Positions 8,808 through 16,656 are shown, counted from the stretch's first letter. The stretch: 23,449 nt of DNA from Chara braunii (GCA_003427395.1 BFEA01000270.1:512423-535871), one strand, 5' to 3'. Numbers and translations: made by a program. Notes: generated by a model from the sequence alone, not told the origin.

Positions 8808-9281
8808 TCAAAATTGACACTTCACACGATCAACATACTGTGAGAGAGTGATCGTGCTTTTGTCAGCCAAAACAGACGTGATAGGTCTAGACAAGTTCTT
8901 CACCTTCATTCCGAGATGCAACTTGCGGATTGCTTTCTCGGATATGTAGGATCGCGTGGATCCTGAGTCCAACAGAGCACCTACGCGTGTACGTGCGATT
9001 TCTACATCCGCGAGTAGTAGGTCACCCTTAGACTTAACTTTCTTAGCCCACGAGCTTCGTAATGCCAACAACTCGTTACCAAGCTCGTCAAGAGAGTCGT
9101 CCAGAGAGAGAGAACATAAGACAGGTTCAGGGTGTTCCGGACGATGGGCCGAAGAAGAACCATCCTCTGCCATGCGAGTCAAAAGGTTGGAAGGGTTAGT
9201 AGGCGCCTTACCTTCATCTTGATCCAAACCTTTAAACTCAGTAGGAGCAGATGCTACTCCTACTGGCGGCTCGCTTTTGGG
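8808..9281 (-). CDS. Pol N-terminal part: aspartic protease (element 1)
   Basis: This frame is -1 relative to gag and overlaps its end. After a low-complexity, acidic N-terminal spacer (around APTNPSNLLTRMAEDGSSSA) comes VGALLDSGSTRSYIS. Its Asp (8967-8969) in DSG is the catalytic residue of retropepsin-like proteases, which mature the Gag-Pol polyprotein. The start is set at the presumed slip site 9275-9281 and not at the upstream Met of the open frame, because a fusion with gag is expected. It ends at an in-frame TGA (8808-8810), after which the same frame continues with the ILGMDW motif. Confidence 0.82.
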   Translation of the reverse strand, partial: PKSEPPVGVASAPTEFKGLDQDEGKAPTNPSNLLTRMAEDGSSSAHRPEHPEPVLCSLSLDDSLDELGNELLALRSSWAKKVKSKGDLLLADVEIARTRVGALLDSGSTRSYISEKAIRKLHLGMKVKNLSRPITSVLADKSTITLSQYVDRVKCQF

Positions 9282-10033
9282 TTCCGGATCAATGGGCACC
9301 ATGCAATTACATGCCCTGCAATGCCACACTTCAGGCATTGTGCGTTGTCTATTCGTTCCTGCCACGTTTCTTGTGATAGGCCCATCTTTTCCCACGGCTT
9401 CCCGGCCGCAATTCTGGGGTGCTCTGGGAACGAGCGTGGTTTCTTCTTCTTGACTGGCGGTCGTGGTCCTCCCTTGTTGACCACGGCAGCACTGACTTCC
9501 CCCTTCCCGGAATCACTGCTGCTCGCCACACCCTCGACCTCCAATGGCCACTTCTCCACAATATAGTCATAAAAAACGACGAGGGTGTGGTCCTGGCGCT
9601 TTTGGCGCCAAAGTATCCGCTTACCTGTACCTGCACCACCACCATACTTCACAACAGACGCATAAGAGCTCTTAACCTGAGAAGTCATTTGCTCTCGTTG
9701 GAGAGCCAGATCCCGAAATTGCCTATAAGTATACTTACCAGACTTGGACTCTGCCACGAGTTGTCCGCGAATGGGCTCGGGCAGAGCACGAGAATAGATG
9801 TACAAGACCTGGTTGTCTTGCAGGTTCAATCCCGGAACCTGCAGCAACCGATCAACTTCTAGGGATAACGACTCCACAGAGGTCCAATGCTTCTTACCAA
9901 TCGTGGTGAGCTGGTCAAAGGCCTTGTCGGCCGTCGTTTTGTCCAAAAACCGTTCCTTGATCTTCCCAAGGAACTGTTTGAGGTTCAAAGTTCCAGCCCA
10001 CTCCCCGATGTCATCGAACCCTGCGGCAGCCAC
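9260..10033 (-). CDS. Gag: capsid region and CCHC zinc knuckle (element 1)
   Basis: A 257-codon open stretch. Residues ~10-140 read like the Ty3/gypsy Gag capsid domain (GEWAGTLNLKQFLGKIKERF, DKAFDQLTTI, the LYIYSRALPEPIRGQLV region). A basic, Pro/Lys-rich segment follows, then CLKCGIAGHVIAWC (9296-9337), a C-x2-C-x4-H-x4-C knuckle that binds the element RNA in the particle. Its beginning is not a true start: the capsid domain starts further upstream in another frame (see 10034-11192), with an indel near 10030. It ends at TAG 9260, just after the candidate slip site. Confidence 0.87.
   Translation of the reverse strand: MAAAGFDDIGEWAGTLNLKQFLGKIKERFLDKTTADKAFDQLTTIGKKHWTSVESLSLEVDRLLQVPGLNLQDNQVLYIYSRALPEPIRGQLVAESKSGKYTYRQFRDLALQREQMTSQVKSSYASVVKYGGGAGTGKRILWRQKRQDHTLVVFYDYIVEKWPLEVEGVASSSDSGKGEVSAAVVNKGGPRPPVKKKKPRSFPEHPRIAAGKPWEKMGLSQETWQERIDNAQCLKCGIAGHVIAWCPLIRNPKASRQ
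9275..9281 (-). promoter_or_regulatory. Candidate -1 ribosomal frameshift heptamer C CCA AAA
   Basis: In the gag frame the codons are AAC CCA AAA GCG, followed within four codons by the gag stop TAG (9260-9262). The heptamer CCCAAAA fits X XXY YYZ in the zero frame. A -1 slip gives GAA CCC AAA AGC and leads straight into the protease frame. No downstream pseudoknot was worked out. The alternative is that one ancestral gag-pol frame was broken here by an indel. Confidence 0.5.
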
Positions 10034-10273
10034 TCCCTAGCTTCCACACCAAGACAAGAGGTAGAGAATGCAGCCTGGGATTCAGGTTCGACAGGGGCCG
10101 TGCTACAGTACGTTTGAATCTCTGCGATCCACAAAAGAAGATTTTCGTCTTTCTTATTACAAAACGTGAAAGGCAATTTCATTTTAACTTTTTCTTTCTT
10201 CTTTGGTTTCTCAGGTTGTGGGGTGGTGACTTTGCTTCCTCCGGGAGACTTCGGCGCACTCGAAGGTTCCCCT

Positions 10274-10309
<36 letters not shown>

Positions 10310-11192
10310 TCACAAACAGAACTGCCCGATAATATATATATATAGATATATATATGACGATATATATGACGATATATATATATATATATATAAACTCCGA
10401 CGAAACAGTTTGTCACAACCCCTCGTTTGTTGTCCTCTTCTCTCTCTCTGCCTACGGTTTACCGGGCAGTTCTATTTGTGACGATATATATATATATATA
10501 TTCTCTTCCAGTTTCTTCTGTTCCGGTTTCTGAGTTTCTATTTTAAGAGACTTCATTGCATCTCCCATTAGTTTCTCTGGCTTTTCAGTCTTTTCTTCCT
10601 TGACCTTTTCCTTTCCCTTGACCAGATTCTTGACTATCCGGAGTCCTGCGACGACATCATCGATTTGTGACTGCATCCGTTCACCATACTGATCGATTTT
10701 CATTTGCAGATGGGCAAGGTAATTCACAAGCTGAGCCAAAGAAATTTCTTGTTCTTCCCCTTCGATCTTAACAACAGTTTGTCTAATTCTTGCACTTTAT
10801 GTTCTTGCTGTTCACTCTTTTTCTTTCTTAATTCTTCTTTCCTCTTCTTCTCTCTCTCTAGTGCTTCTTCAAGTTGTCTGATGTTTTCATCCACGGTTTC
10901 TTCAGACACATCCCTTTCTCCTTCTTCTTTCTGTTCAGCAATCTTGGAGAGTTGATCCATGATATACTTATCAAGTGCCTGACGACACTTGATTAGTATA
11001 TCCTGAACCTGCAAGATGTCGGTTATGCAATGCTTTCAAATCGAACAGGCTTCGGACGTGAGCCTCAACATCTTCACCGGCATCATGTAGTTCAGAAATC
11101 AGTTTGTCCAAACAGGCAATCAAGACTTGTTTCCGCTCTTTTACTTGCTGCTTCGTTCGGGGGTCGGGAGTCTCCTCATCAACAACGAACAT
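10034..11192 (-). pseudogene. Gag N-terminal region, frameshifted and interrupted (element 1)
   Basis: Gag continues upstream through three frames. The likely original start is the ATG at 11190-11192 (MFVVDEETPDPRTKQQVKER). The frame changes near 11020 into a long Glu/Lys coiled coil (IRQLEEALEREKKRKEELRK), changes again near 10775, and then reads LAQLVNYLAHLQMKIDQYGE and a Lys/Glu-rich linker. An inserted inverted-repeat element (10277-10501) interrupts that linker. After it, EPSSAPKSPGGSKVTTPQ leads into MKLPFTFCNKKDENLLLWIA, the start of the capsid domain. An indel near 10030 joins this to the main gag frame. A coiled-coil N terminus suits Gag self-assembly. The ATG choice is an inference. 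Confidence 0.7.
10277..10501. mobile_element. Small MITE-like insertion with terminal inverted repeats in gag
   Basis: CGTCACAAACAGAACTGCCCG (10308-10328) is matched by its reverse complement at 10463-10483 with one mismatch. Both outer ends run into TA repeats (10277-10307 and 10484-10501). The 176-bp core has no coding capacity and contains extra copies of GACGATATATA near 10356-10375. The flanks on both sides are gag coding sequence, so this is a secondary insertion. TA flanks are compatible with a TA-targeting (Tc1/mariner-like) non-autonomous element, but the superfamily is not established. Confidence 0.72.
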
Positions 11193-12414
11193 GAGTGAGA
11201 CTGGGTAGAAGAGAAGTGGAATAAAACGTGTGAGCACTGACAATTTCAGAGAATTCCAGAGAAAAGACATTGTGACGTGCGTCTGCCGCACAATAAATAC
11301 TCAATTAACGGTAATAAATTCCACGGCCGCACTGATCTACAACAGCAAGATTTCAAAGAACCGAAGAAAAAGAATGAGATACAATTATTTCTATTTTCTA
11401 ACTATCGTTGTGCTTTGTCTGTCCGTGTGATGACGTCCTAAACAAGAGTGTATAGGTACCACTTCAGACCCGTGTGATCAGACACAACACACAAGTAAGT
11501 ACACAAGCACCACAACACAGCAAACGACAGGTAAGTATGCCGACAACAATCACAAAACAGTTTGTCAGCAATCTTCGTCATTTTGTTGTGTCTTCTTGAT
11601 ATCAGTGTGATCACGCACTCCCCCTGACAGCTGGCACTACAACTGTGTAATCTATCCAGTCAGTTGTACCGCTGTCGTCTTTAGAGTGCACCTCTTACTT
11701 GGCAGTATCCTGCCTGCCACGTGTCATCCTGGAGTGCCAACATAGCAAATGTTGCCACGTCAGCACTCTGTTCCACAGTGTTCAGTCTATCAATAATTGG
11801 ATGCCATGTCAGCAAATGTGTAGTCTGATCCTCGCCACGTGCCACTTCCAAGCATAACGTGAGATACCGTTCCAGCCAGTCAGATCATGCCACGTCAGCC
11901 GAGGAGTTCAATGCCACGTCAGCAGGCGGACACCACCTTATAAGACAGGTGTGATGACCTGCTCCTGCCACGTCAACAATCAATCTTCGTTCCTCCAGGC
12001 CACGTCAACATCTACAATAGACCCTGTCGCGTGTCAGAAGCACAAAGAGTGCCACATCAGCAATCAACAGGGTCTTCAGACGCAACACGATATGTGCCAC
12101 GTCAGCAAGGAACCGCGATTCCACGTCACTGTCGTGATCCTGGCTGGCGTGTGGTATCCTTTGTCGCGATCCCGACTGCCACGTCAGCAGCCTGGGATGT
12201 CTTCTCGTCGGCAGAGTCTGTACCTCGTCAGCTTTTCTTCTCGCTAGTGAATCTCCACTTCGTCAACAAACCCCAACAGTGTATCCTTGCCAGAGAGGTA
12301 TGTACCACGTTAACAACCCCAGTGTTTCCCTTGCCATGTCATCACCTACTCAACCTTACTTACCTGCGCGCCACCTGGCGCGTACTCAATGTACAAATGT
12401 CGTCGTCAGGAGAA
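11193..12414 (-). promoter_or_regulatory. Long leader of element 1 with an array of ACGT-core repeats
   Basis: About 1.2 kb separates the PBS from the probable gag start, and no conserved reading frame fills it. Between about 11710 and 12350 the plus strand carries a recurrent TGCCACGTCAGCA motif. There are five nearly exact copies (near 11755, 11889, 11912, 12093 and 12179) and about nine variants (CCATGTCAGCA, CCACGTCAACA, CCACATCAGCA and similar), irregularly spaced by tens of bases. In element sense this is TGCTGACGTGGCA, a bZIP-type C/G-box hybrid, also present in the LTRs. The plus-strand open frame at 12031-12483 simply translates these repeats. Function is inferred: internal enhancer or RNA element. 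Confidence 0.6.
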
Positions 12415-12428
12415 CTGCTCCGATACCA
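12415..12428 (-). promoter_or_regulatory. Primer-binding site for initiator tRNA-Met
   Basis: The minus strand reads TGGTATCGGAGCAG three bases after the end of the 5' LTR. The plant initiator tRNA-Met PBS is TGGTATCAGAGC, so 11 of the first 12 positions match. The position and sequence confirm that the element reads leftward and fix the LTR boundary at 12432. Confidence 0.88.
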
Positions 12429-12431
12429 AAT

Positions 12432-13466
12432 TGTAATGAACCCAGATCGTGAAGACAGTTGTCAACAATGCAAGCCCAGATAAATGTCCATCGGCTGATG
12501 ATTACTAGTAGTCAAAATCGTAACCAGACAGAATGAGGTGAGGTAATCATACACAGATGAAGAGAGAGGAGGGAGAAGAGACAAAGGACAGGAAAGTACA
12601 ATGCCCACTCCTGCTTCGGGCTCTCCTCTCTACTACCACCTCAGTAATCAATAGTCTGATCGAGTATCCGGAATAGCCTCAACGTGCCACGTGGCACGTC
12701 TAATCAGTCCCACATCAACATCTGGAGCAATGTCAGCACGAAGACCACCAGGTACGTATCCTCGAACTCTCCACAGTCCTGATCTCCTCCTGAAGTGACG
12801 ATGAAACAAAACAGCAATGCCGATTACGTAGTCCCAACCATAGAACAAGTGGCAGCAGCCACGTCAGCCAATGATACACGTGGCAGCAGCCACGTCAGCC
12901 AATGATACACGTGGCAGCAGCCACATCAGCGATAGCGCATAGNAGCTGCCACGTCAGCATGCCAAGAAGANAGGAGCAAGCCGGCCACCATGTCGGACTA
13001 GCAGCGCATCACCAAGTTACAATGCCAGCGTCGCAGCGTCGAGCCAGCGTTGCAGTCAACGCGTGAAGTCAGCATCAACGCAAGACAGAATGAATGTCAA
13101 AGCCAGGAAGTCAATTCTTATGTAGTGTTGACGCGAGGTTTGGACCCGGATGCTGTATCCCTCGGCCGTCCAGATCTCAATGCAAATGAGGGCCCAGATT
13201 GACTTGAAACCAAATTCCCTCCGGCCTGGATGCTGTCTGGGTACCTGCGCACAACAAGTGAGTGTATCCAACCAAGGGCCTGGGTGCGGTACCTTTGACT
13301 TTACAGTTGACTTTGACTCTTGAATTTCCTGTGTGCAGTGTTCGGTCACACAGCCATTCATGACAAAATCAGACCTGGGCGTGTCTTGGTCACACAGCCC
13401 AGCGCAGACCATCTCAGGTCTGCGTGGCCTGGGGCTGAGTTATGGGCCCCAGGCTACTTCTGAACA
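12432..13466 (-). repeat. 5' LTR of element 1, truncated at its outer end
   Basis: Matches the other LTR from TGTAATGAAC at 12432 to GCTACTTCTGAACAG at about 13466. The last ~10 bases of the full LTR (AGTTATTACA) are missing, and sequence of element 2 follows at once. It has three copies of a 31-bp ACACGTGGCAGCAGCCACGT-containing unit where the left LTR has two, and single undetermined bases at 12943 and 12971 (both C in the other LTR). Transcription of element 1 would start here. Confidence 0.88.
13294..13319. promoter_or_regulatory. Cluster of W-box-like TTGAC motifs in the LTR
   Basis: The plus strand reads TTTGACTT, GTTGACTT and TTTGACTC within 26 bp. TTGACY is the core bound by plant WRKY factors. 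The same trio occurs in the left LTR after 5366 (doubled there by the assembly artefact). Stress-responsive LTR promoters with such sites are known in plants; a role here is inference. Confidence 0.4.
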
Positions 13467-13467
13467 G

Positions 13468-13752
13468 GAAAAAGAGATACGACTGCTACGCTTAGGGGCG
13501 GAGGCCGATTCTTTGGAACCCCCTGAGCGCCCCGAAACTGGATTTAACGGACTCGGAGTCAAAATCGCGACAAAACCAGTGCCATGGCAGGACATTTGCG
13601 ATGGAGTGACCCTGGAAGAACACGTGGCCATTCGGGAACAAGATGCGCAAATGATGGCTACGGTATTTTCTTAGCGGTCGGATAATTCTTTCATCTCCGC
13701 ACCACCACCCGAAAACACCAAACGAGTAAGTACTAAACAGATCGACGTATAG
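13468..13752 (+). pseudogene. Pol linker upstream of RT (element 2)
   Basis: The pol frame continues leftward from RT to the junction with element 1, broken by TAG at 13672-13674 and TAG at 13750-13752. The peptide (around EADSLEPPERPETGFNGLG and VTLEEHVAIREQ) has no recognisable domain. The poorly conserved spacer between protease and RT in this group would lie here. The protease itself is missing. Confidence 0.55.
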
Positions 13753-14457
13753 ATATGGAACCAGTCGTACGAGTTATACGTGCCCTACTACGTACCCGAC
13801 GAGATTCATCACCTAATCGCAGACATTCTAAAGGGATATCAGGAAGTGATTAGTGTGACTGACACAGATATTGGATCATCATTAGTCATACAACGTGAAA
13901 TTCAGACCGGAAACCATCCTCCCATCCACTGTAAGCCTTACAGATATTCCCTAGTTGAGCGGAAAACAACTCTTCAACGGATTCGGGAGTTCGAAGCTAA
14001 TGGACGGATCGAACCCGCCACCGGGCCATGGTCATTCCCAGTAGTATTAGTACCGAAGAAGAATGGGTCGATTCGCATCTGCATTGATTATCACAAACTG
14101 AATGATATCACGATCAAAGATGTGTACCCCCTTCCCCGGATTGATGATTTGCTTGATGCGATTGGGTGTGCTAATTATTATAGTAAATTTGATATTCGTC
14201 ACGACTTCCATCATATTCTGGTCAAGGAGGAGGATCGTCCGAAAATGGCCTTCGTGTTGTTTGAAGGCACGTGGCAGTGGGTTCGGTGTCCTATGGGGAT
14301 TTGCAATGCGCCCGCCACGTTTCAGTGGGCTATGAATGTGACCTTTCATAACCTCGTCAACAAGACGCGACTAAGTCAGGGGATGATCAAGTTTTGCGTC
14401 ATCGTGTACATGGATGACATTCTGGTCTACTCAGAAACCTATCACGGACATGTGTAG
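13753..14457 (+). CDS. Reverse transcriptase fingers/palm (element 2)
   Basis: An open stretch ending at an in-frame TAG (14455-14457). Motifs in order are ELYVPYYVPDEIHHLIADI, GRIEPATGPWSFPVVLVPKK, IRICIDYHKLNDITIKDVYP, YYSKFDIRHDFHHI (motif A Asp), WVRCPMGICNAPATFQWAM and VIVYMDDILVYS, with YMDD at 14407-14418. Motif A is unusual: after FD the usual small Gly/Ser-Tyr pair is replaced by His-Asp-Phe. The stop falls in HGHV-stop-HIEW, where a CAG-to-TAG change is the simplest explanation. The RT is split only by that stop; the next piece is in the same frame. Confidence 0.88.
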   Translation: MWNQSYELYVPYYVPDEIHHLIADILKGYQEVISVTDTDIGSSLVIQREIQTGNHPPIHCKPYRYSLVERKTTLQRIREFEANGRIEPATGPWSFPVVLVPKKNGSIRICIDYHKLNDITIKDVYPLPRIDDLLDAIGCANYYSKFDIRHDFHHILVKEEDRPKMAFVLFEGTWQWVRCPMGICNAPATFQWAMNVTFHNLVNKTRLSQGMIKFCVIVYMDDILVYSETYHGHV

Positions 14458-15972
14458 CACATTGAATGGACGTTGGGAGCTCTGAGAGATGCTGGGTTCA
14501 AGATCGCGTTAGAAAAGAGTGAGTTTTTCCTCTCGGAAATCTCGTCCTTGGGCTACGTGGTGACACGGGGAGGACTATGGCCAGATTCGAGAAAGGTCGC
14601 GGCGGTGAAAGACGCCCCTGTTCCCACATCATTGACGCAAGTTCGAGCTTTTTTGGGACTGGCTTCGTACTATCGTCGATTCATCAAGGGCTTCGTCGTG
14701 GTTGCGCAACCCCTAACAAACTTGTCACAAAAGGACCAGCCTCTTAGTTGGGACGCCGAGTGCGAACAAGCCTTCGCCACCCTCAAAGACGCCCTGGCTA
14801 CAACGCCTATTTTGATCCGATCGAACTCTACAAAGCAGTTCATTCTCATTACAGACTGGCAGCCGGAGGCAATTTCCTCTATTTTAGCGCAGAAGGGGAA
14901 CGACTGTCGTGAACACGTCATCGAGTACCCATCTCGTACGGTGCCAGACAAACGAAGGAACGACTCGGCCCCGCAAGGCGAATGCTACGCTGTGGTTTGG
15001 GGAATCCAGCACTTCCATCCGTATCTCTACGGACAAAAGTTTCTTCTTGTGACTGATCACGAACCATTGCTGGCTCTCAAGAGGCTCACTAATTACATAG
15101 GTATGATTGGGCGATGGGCAGTGCGCCTACAAGAGTACGATTTCGACATCATCCACCAGAAGACGGAGAGGCACGGGAACACGGACGGATTGACACGACT
15201 GCATCGACCGGCTAAAGTACCTAAAGGCGAGGAAATTATCCCGTGGAAGGAGCCGAAACCGATCAGCGGACCCAGATACGGACAGGTGGCAGTCCTTTGC
15301 GTGACAAGAAGCATGCACGTGGCAATGGGTGACGGAGGTGATCTTGCAACGCCTCTCTCTCCTCTCTCGCCTTCATCCCTTCTCTCTCTACCCAACAAGT
15401 TTTGTTATTTTTGCCAAGCAATCTCACGCGTTTACTATGTCCCTATGCATCCTAGCGGGGAGGGATATGTCGAGTGGGTAGATTGTCGGCATTGTGTCGC
15501 AAGAGCCCATGGCTCTTGCATCCACTACAGAAAGGGCGATAAGCCTTGGTTGTGCCCTTTATGTCGAGTCGATAAGATCTCGACCGAGGCTCGGTCCCTC
15601 GACGCCACGTCAGAAGGGTTAGAAAAGACCCAAAAGTTTAGAAGGGCCAAAGTATGGACGGATATCGTCTTAATAGCCACCTTGGTAGGTAACCCCCTCC
15701 AGGACTTCACTAAGGAGAACTGGAGGAGGGCCAATGAAAGGGCCCGGGATTATCGATGGAATAAGGGTCGTTTAGAGAAACGGAAGACGGACGGTAGTGG
15801 GATTTGGATGGAAGTGCCACACCCATTCATGAGGTATGACAGGGTTAAGTCGGCGCATGAAGAAACTGCAGCCCATTTCGCCGTCCGGATCACGGAAGCG
15901 GCAATCGACAAAAACGAGTGGTATTGCTCCAACATTCGCGACGATGTTAAATTCATCGTTCGAAACTGTTAG
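14458..15972 (+). CDS. RT thumb, RNase H, PHD finger and integrase zinc domain (element 2)
   Basis: About 504 codons in the pol frame. The RT connection comes first ([33 protein letters not shown]). RNase H follows: FILITDWQPEA, GECYAVVWGI, FLLVTDHEPLLAL and GNTDGLTRLH supply the acidic residues. A low-complexity Ser/Pro/Leu linker follows, then a C4HC3 zinc finger (15403-15564, listed separately). A ~75-residue spacer (KVWTDIVLIATLVGNPLQDF) leads into the integrase HHCC domain: AHEETAAHF gives two His, and NC-stop-VC gives two Cys with a TAG (15970-15972) between them. That TAG sits where many integrases have Gln, so CAG to TAG is likely. The linker and PHD finger lie in the same uninterrupted frame as RNase H and the integrase zinc domain. 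Confidence 0.87.
   Translation, partial: HIEWTLGALRDAGFKIALEKSEFFLSEISSLGYVVTRGGLWPDSRKVAAVKDAPVPTSLTQVRAFLGLASYYRRFIKGFVVVAQPLTNLSQKDQPLSWDAECEQAFATLKDALATTPILIRSNSTKQFILITDWQPEAISSILAQKGNDCREHVIEYPSRTVPDKRRNDSAPQGECYAVVWGIQHFHPYLYGQKFLLVTDHEPLLALKRLTNYIGMIGRWAVRLQEYDFDIIHQKTERHGNTDGLTRLHRPAKVPKGEEIIPWKEPKPISGPRYGQVAVLCVTRSMHVAMGDGGDLATPLSPLSPSSLLSLPNKFCYFCQAISRVYYVPMHPSGEGYVEWVDCRHCVARAHGSCIHYRKGDKPWLCPLCRVDKISTEARSLDATSEGLEKTQKFRRAKVWTDIVLIATLVGNPLQDFTKENWRRANERARDYRWNKGRLEKRKTDGSGIWMEVPHPFMRYDRVKSAHEETAAHFAVRITEAAIDKNEWYCSNIRDDVKFIVRNC
15403..15564 (+). other. PHD finger (C4HC3) within pol of element 2
   Basis: The 54-residue segment has the pattern C-x2-C-x23-C-x2-C-x4-H-x2-C-x11-C-x2-C. 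The core EWVDCRHCVARAHGSCI matches the typical PHD core (hydrophobic residue, CxxC, aromatic/polar stretch, H, GxC). A Trp two residues before the seventh Cys (PWLCPLC) is the PHD hallmark. PHD fingers bind histone H3 tails, methylated or unmethylated at Lys4. The aromatic-cage residues of the Lys4me3 readers cannot be assigned with confidence. Its place between RNase H and integrase would put it on the integration complex, so it may play the targeting role that a C-terminal chromodomain plays elsewhere. RING and LIM patterns do not fit the order of Cys and His. Confidence 0.8.
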
Positions 15973-16656
15973 GTCTGCGTTGTTGACAAGGCGCCGATTC
16001 AACTGCCGAGATCGATAGTACCGATGGTAGTTGAACGGCCCTTCCAAAGTGTTAGCATGGATACTAGCGATATTGTGGTGCCCCTTGGACCTAATAGTTG
16101 CGAGTATTCAATCTTATTGGTGTTTGTAGACCACTTCTCGAAATGGATCGAGGCGTATCCGTGTCGTATACGACAGGTGGCTGAAATCGCGCTGTATGTC
16201 AACCGTTTTCTTGGAATGCATCAGGGGACAGTGGAGATCCTGACCGATAACGGGACGGAATTTAGATGGGAAGTTTTGAGGAACCTGGTCATACATGGGG
16301 TCGCCATCCGTAACACCGCACCCCACATGTCCCAATCGAACGGACTGGTAGAACACGCAAACCGGGTAATTAAGACTGCACTGCGATGAAACATCGCGGC
16401 ACGGGATCCGAGGCCCTGGCCCGATATCATGGACCACATCATGGTGATCCATCGAGGAACGCCTCACGAATCGATGGGTCTAACCCCCTTTCAATTACGG
16501 ACCAATAGCGTAGCTTGCATTTCAGTACCAAGCCTCCCCGACGAATCTACGCTCGGCCAACGACCTATGAGGGCCACGGTTCGGGACAAGACCAAGCGGC
16601 ACTTAGAACTGATGGAACGGTCCCTCCCCAGGCTGGCCGAAAGCGCCAGCGGGTGA
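15973..16656 (+). CDS. Integrase catalytic core (element 2)
   Basis: In the same frame as the preceding piece, interrupted by TGA at 16387-16389. VSMDTS gives the first catalytic Asp, EILTDNGTEFRW the second and SQSNGLVEHANRVIK the Glu, with 34 residues between the second Asp and the Glu. The region after the TGA (DIMDHIMVIHRGTPHESMGL, TPFQLRTN) is the usual C-terminal end of the core. The TGA replaces an expected residue in ALR-stop-NIAA; CGA to TGA is simplest. Near 16640 the frame is lost by an indel and continues in the next entry. The domain would insert the cDNA into host chromatin. Confidence 0.88.

Larger units (their letters stand above)
4531..13466 (-). mobile_element. Ty3/gypsy chromovirus-type LTR retrotransposon (element 1)
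   Basis: Two LTRs of about 1.0-1.1 kb in direct orientation flank a minus-strand internal region. In element order the internal region holds an initiator-tRNA-Met PBS (12415-12428), a leader, gag with a CCHC knuckle, an aspartic protease, RT (YLDD), RNase H, a D,D35E integrase and a chromodomain-like tail, ending close to the 3' LTR. The order protease-RT-RNase H-integrase defines Ty3/gypsy, and the chromodomain places it among chromoviruses. By eye there are about eleven substitutions in the first ~430 bp of the LTRs, so insertion is not very recent. The copy is dead: three in-frame stops in pol, frameshifts in gag, a small transposon within gag and a truncated 5' LTR. It would have moved by reverse transcription of an RNA started in the right-hand LTR. 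Confidence 0.93.

Noticed and set aside
11700-12350. CRISPR-like array from the repeated TGCCACGTCAGCA motif
   Set aside because: Repeats are short, degenerate and irregularly spaced, in a eukaryotic retroelement leader with no cas genes.
12031-12483. 150-codon plus-strand frame in the element 1 leader
   Set aside because: It is antisense to the element, translates the repeated ACGT motifs and runs into the LTR.
15403-15564. RING or LIM finger instead of PHD
   Set aside because: The single His is the fifth ligand (C4HC3) and a Trp precedes the last CxxC pair; RING (C3HC4) and LIM spacing do not fit.
13672-16389. Stop-codon reassignment (TAG = Gln, as in some ulvophyte algae)
   Set aside because: Two TAGs fall at expected Gln positions, but TGA and TAA also interrupt the frames and frameshifts are present, so decay is the simpler reading.
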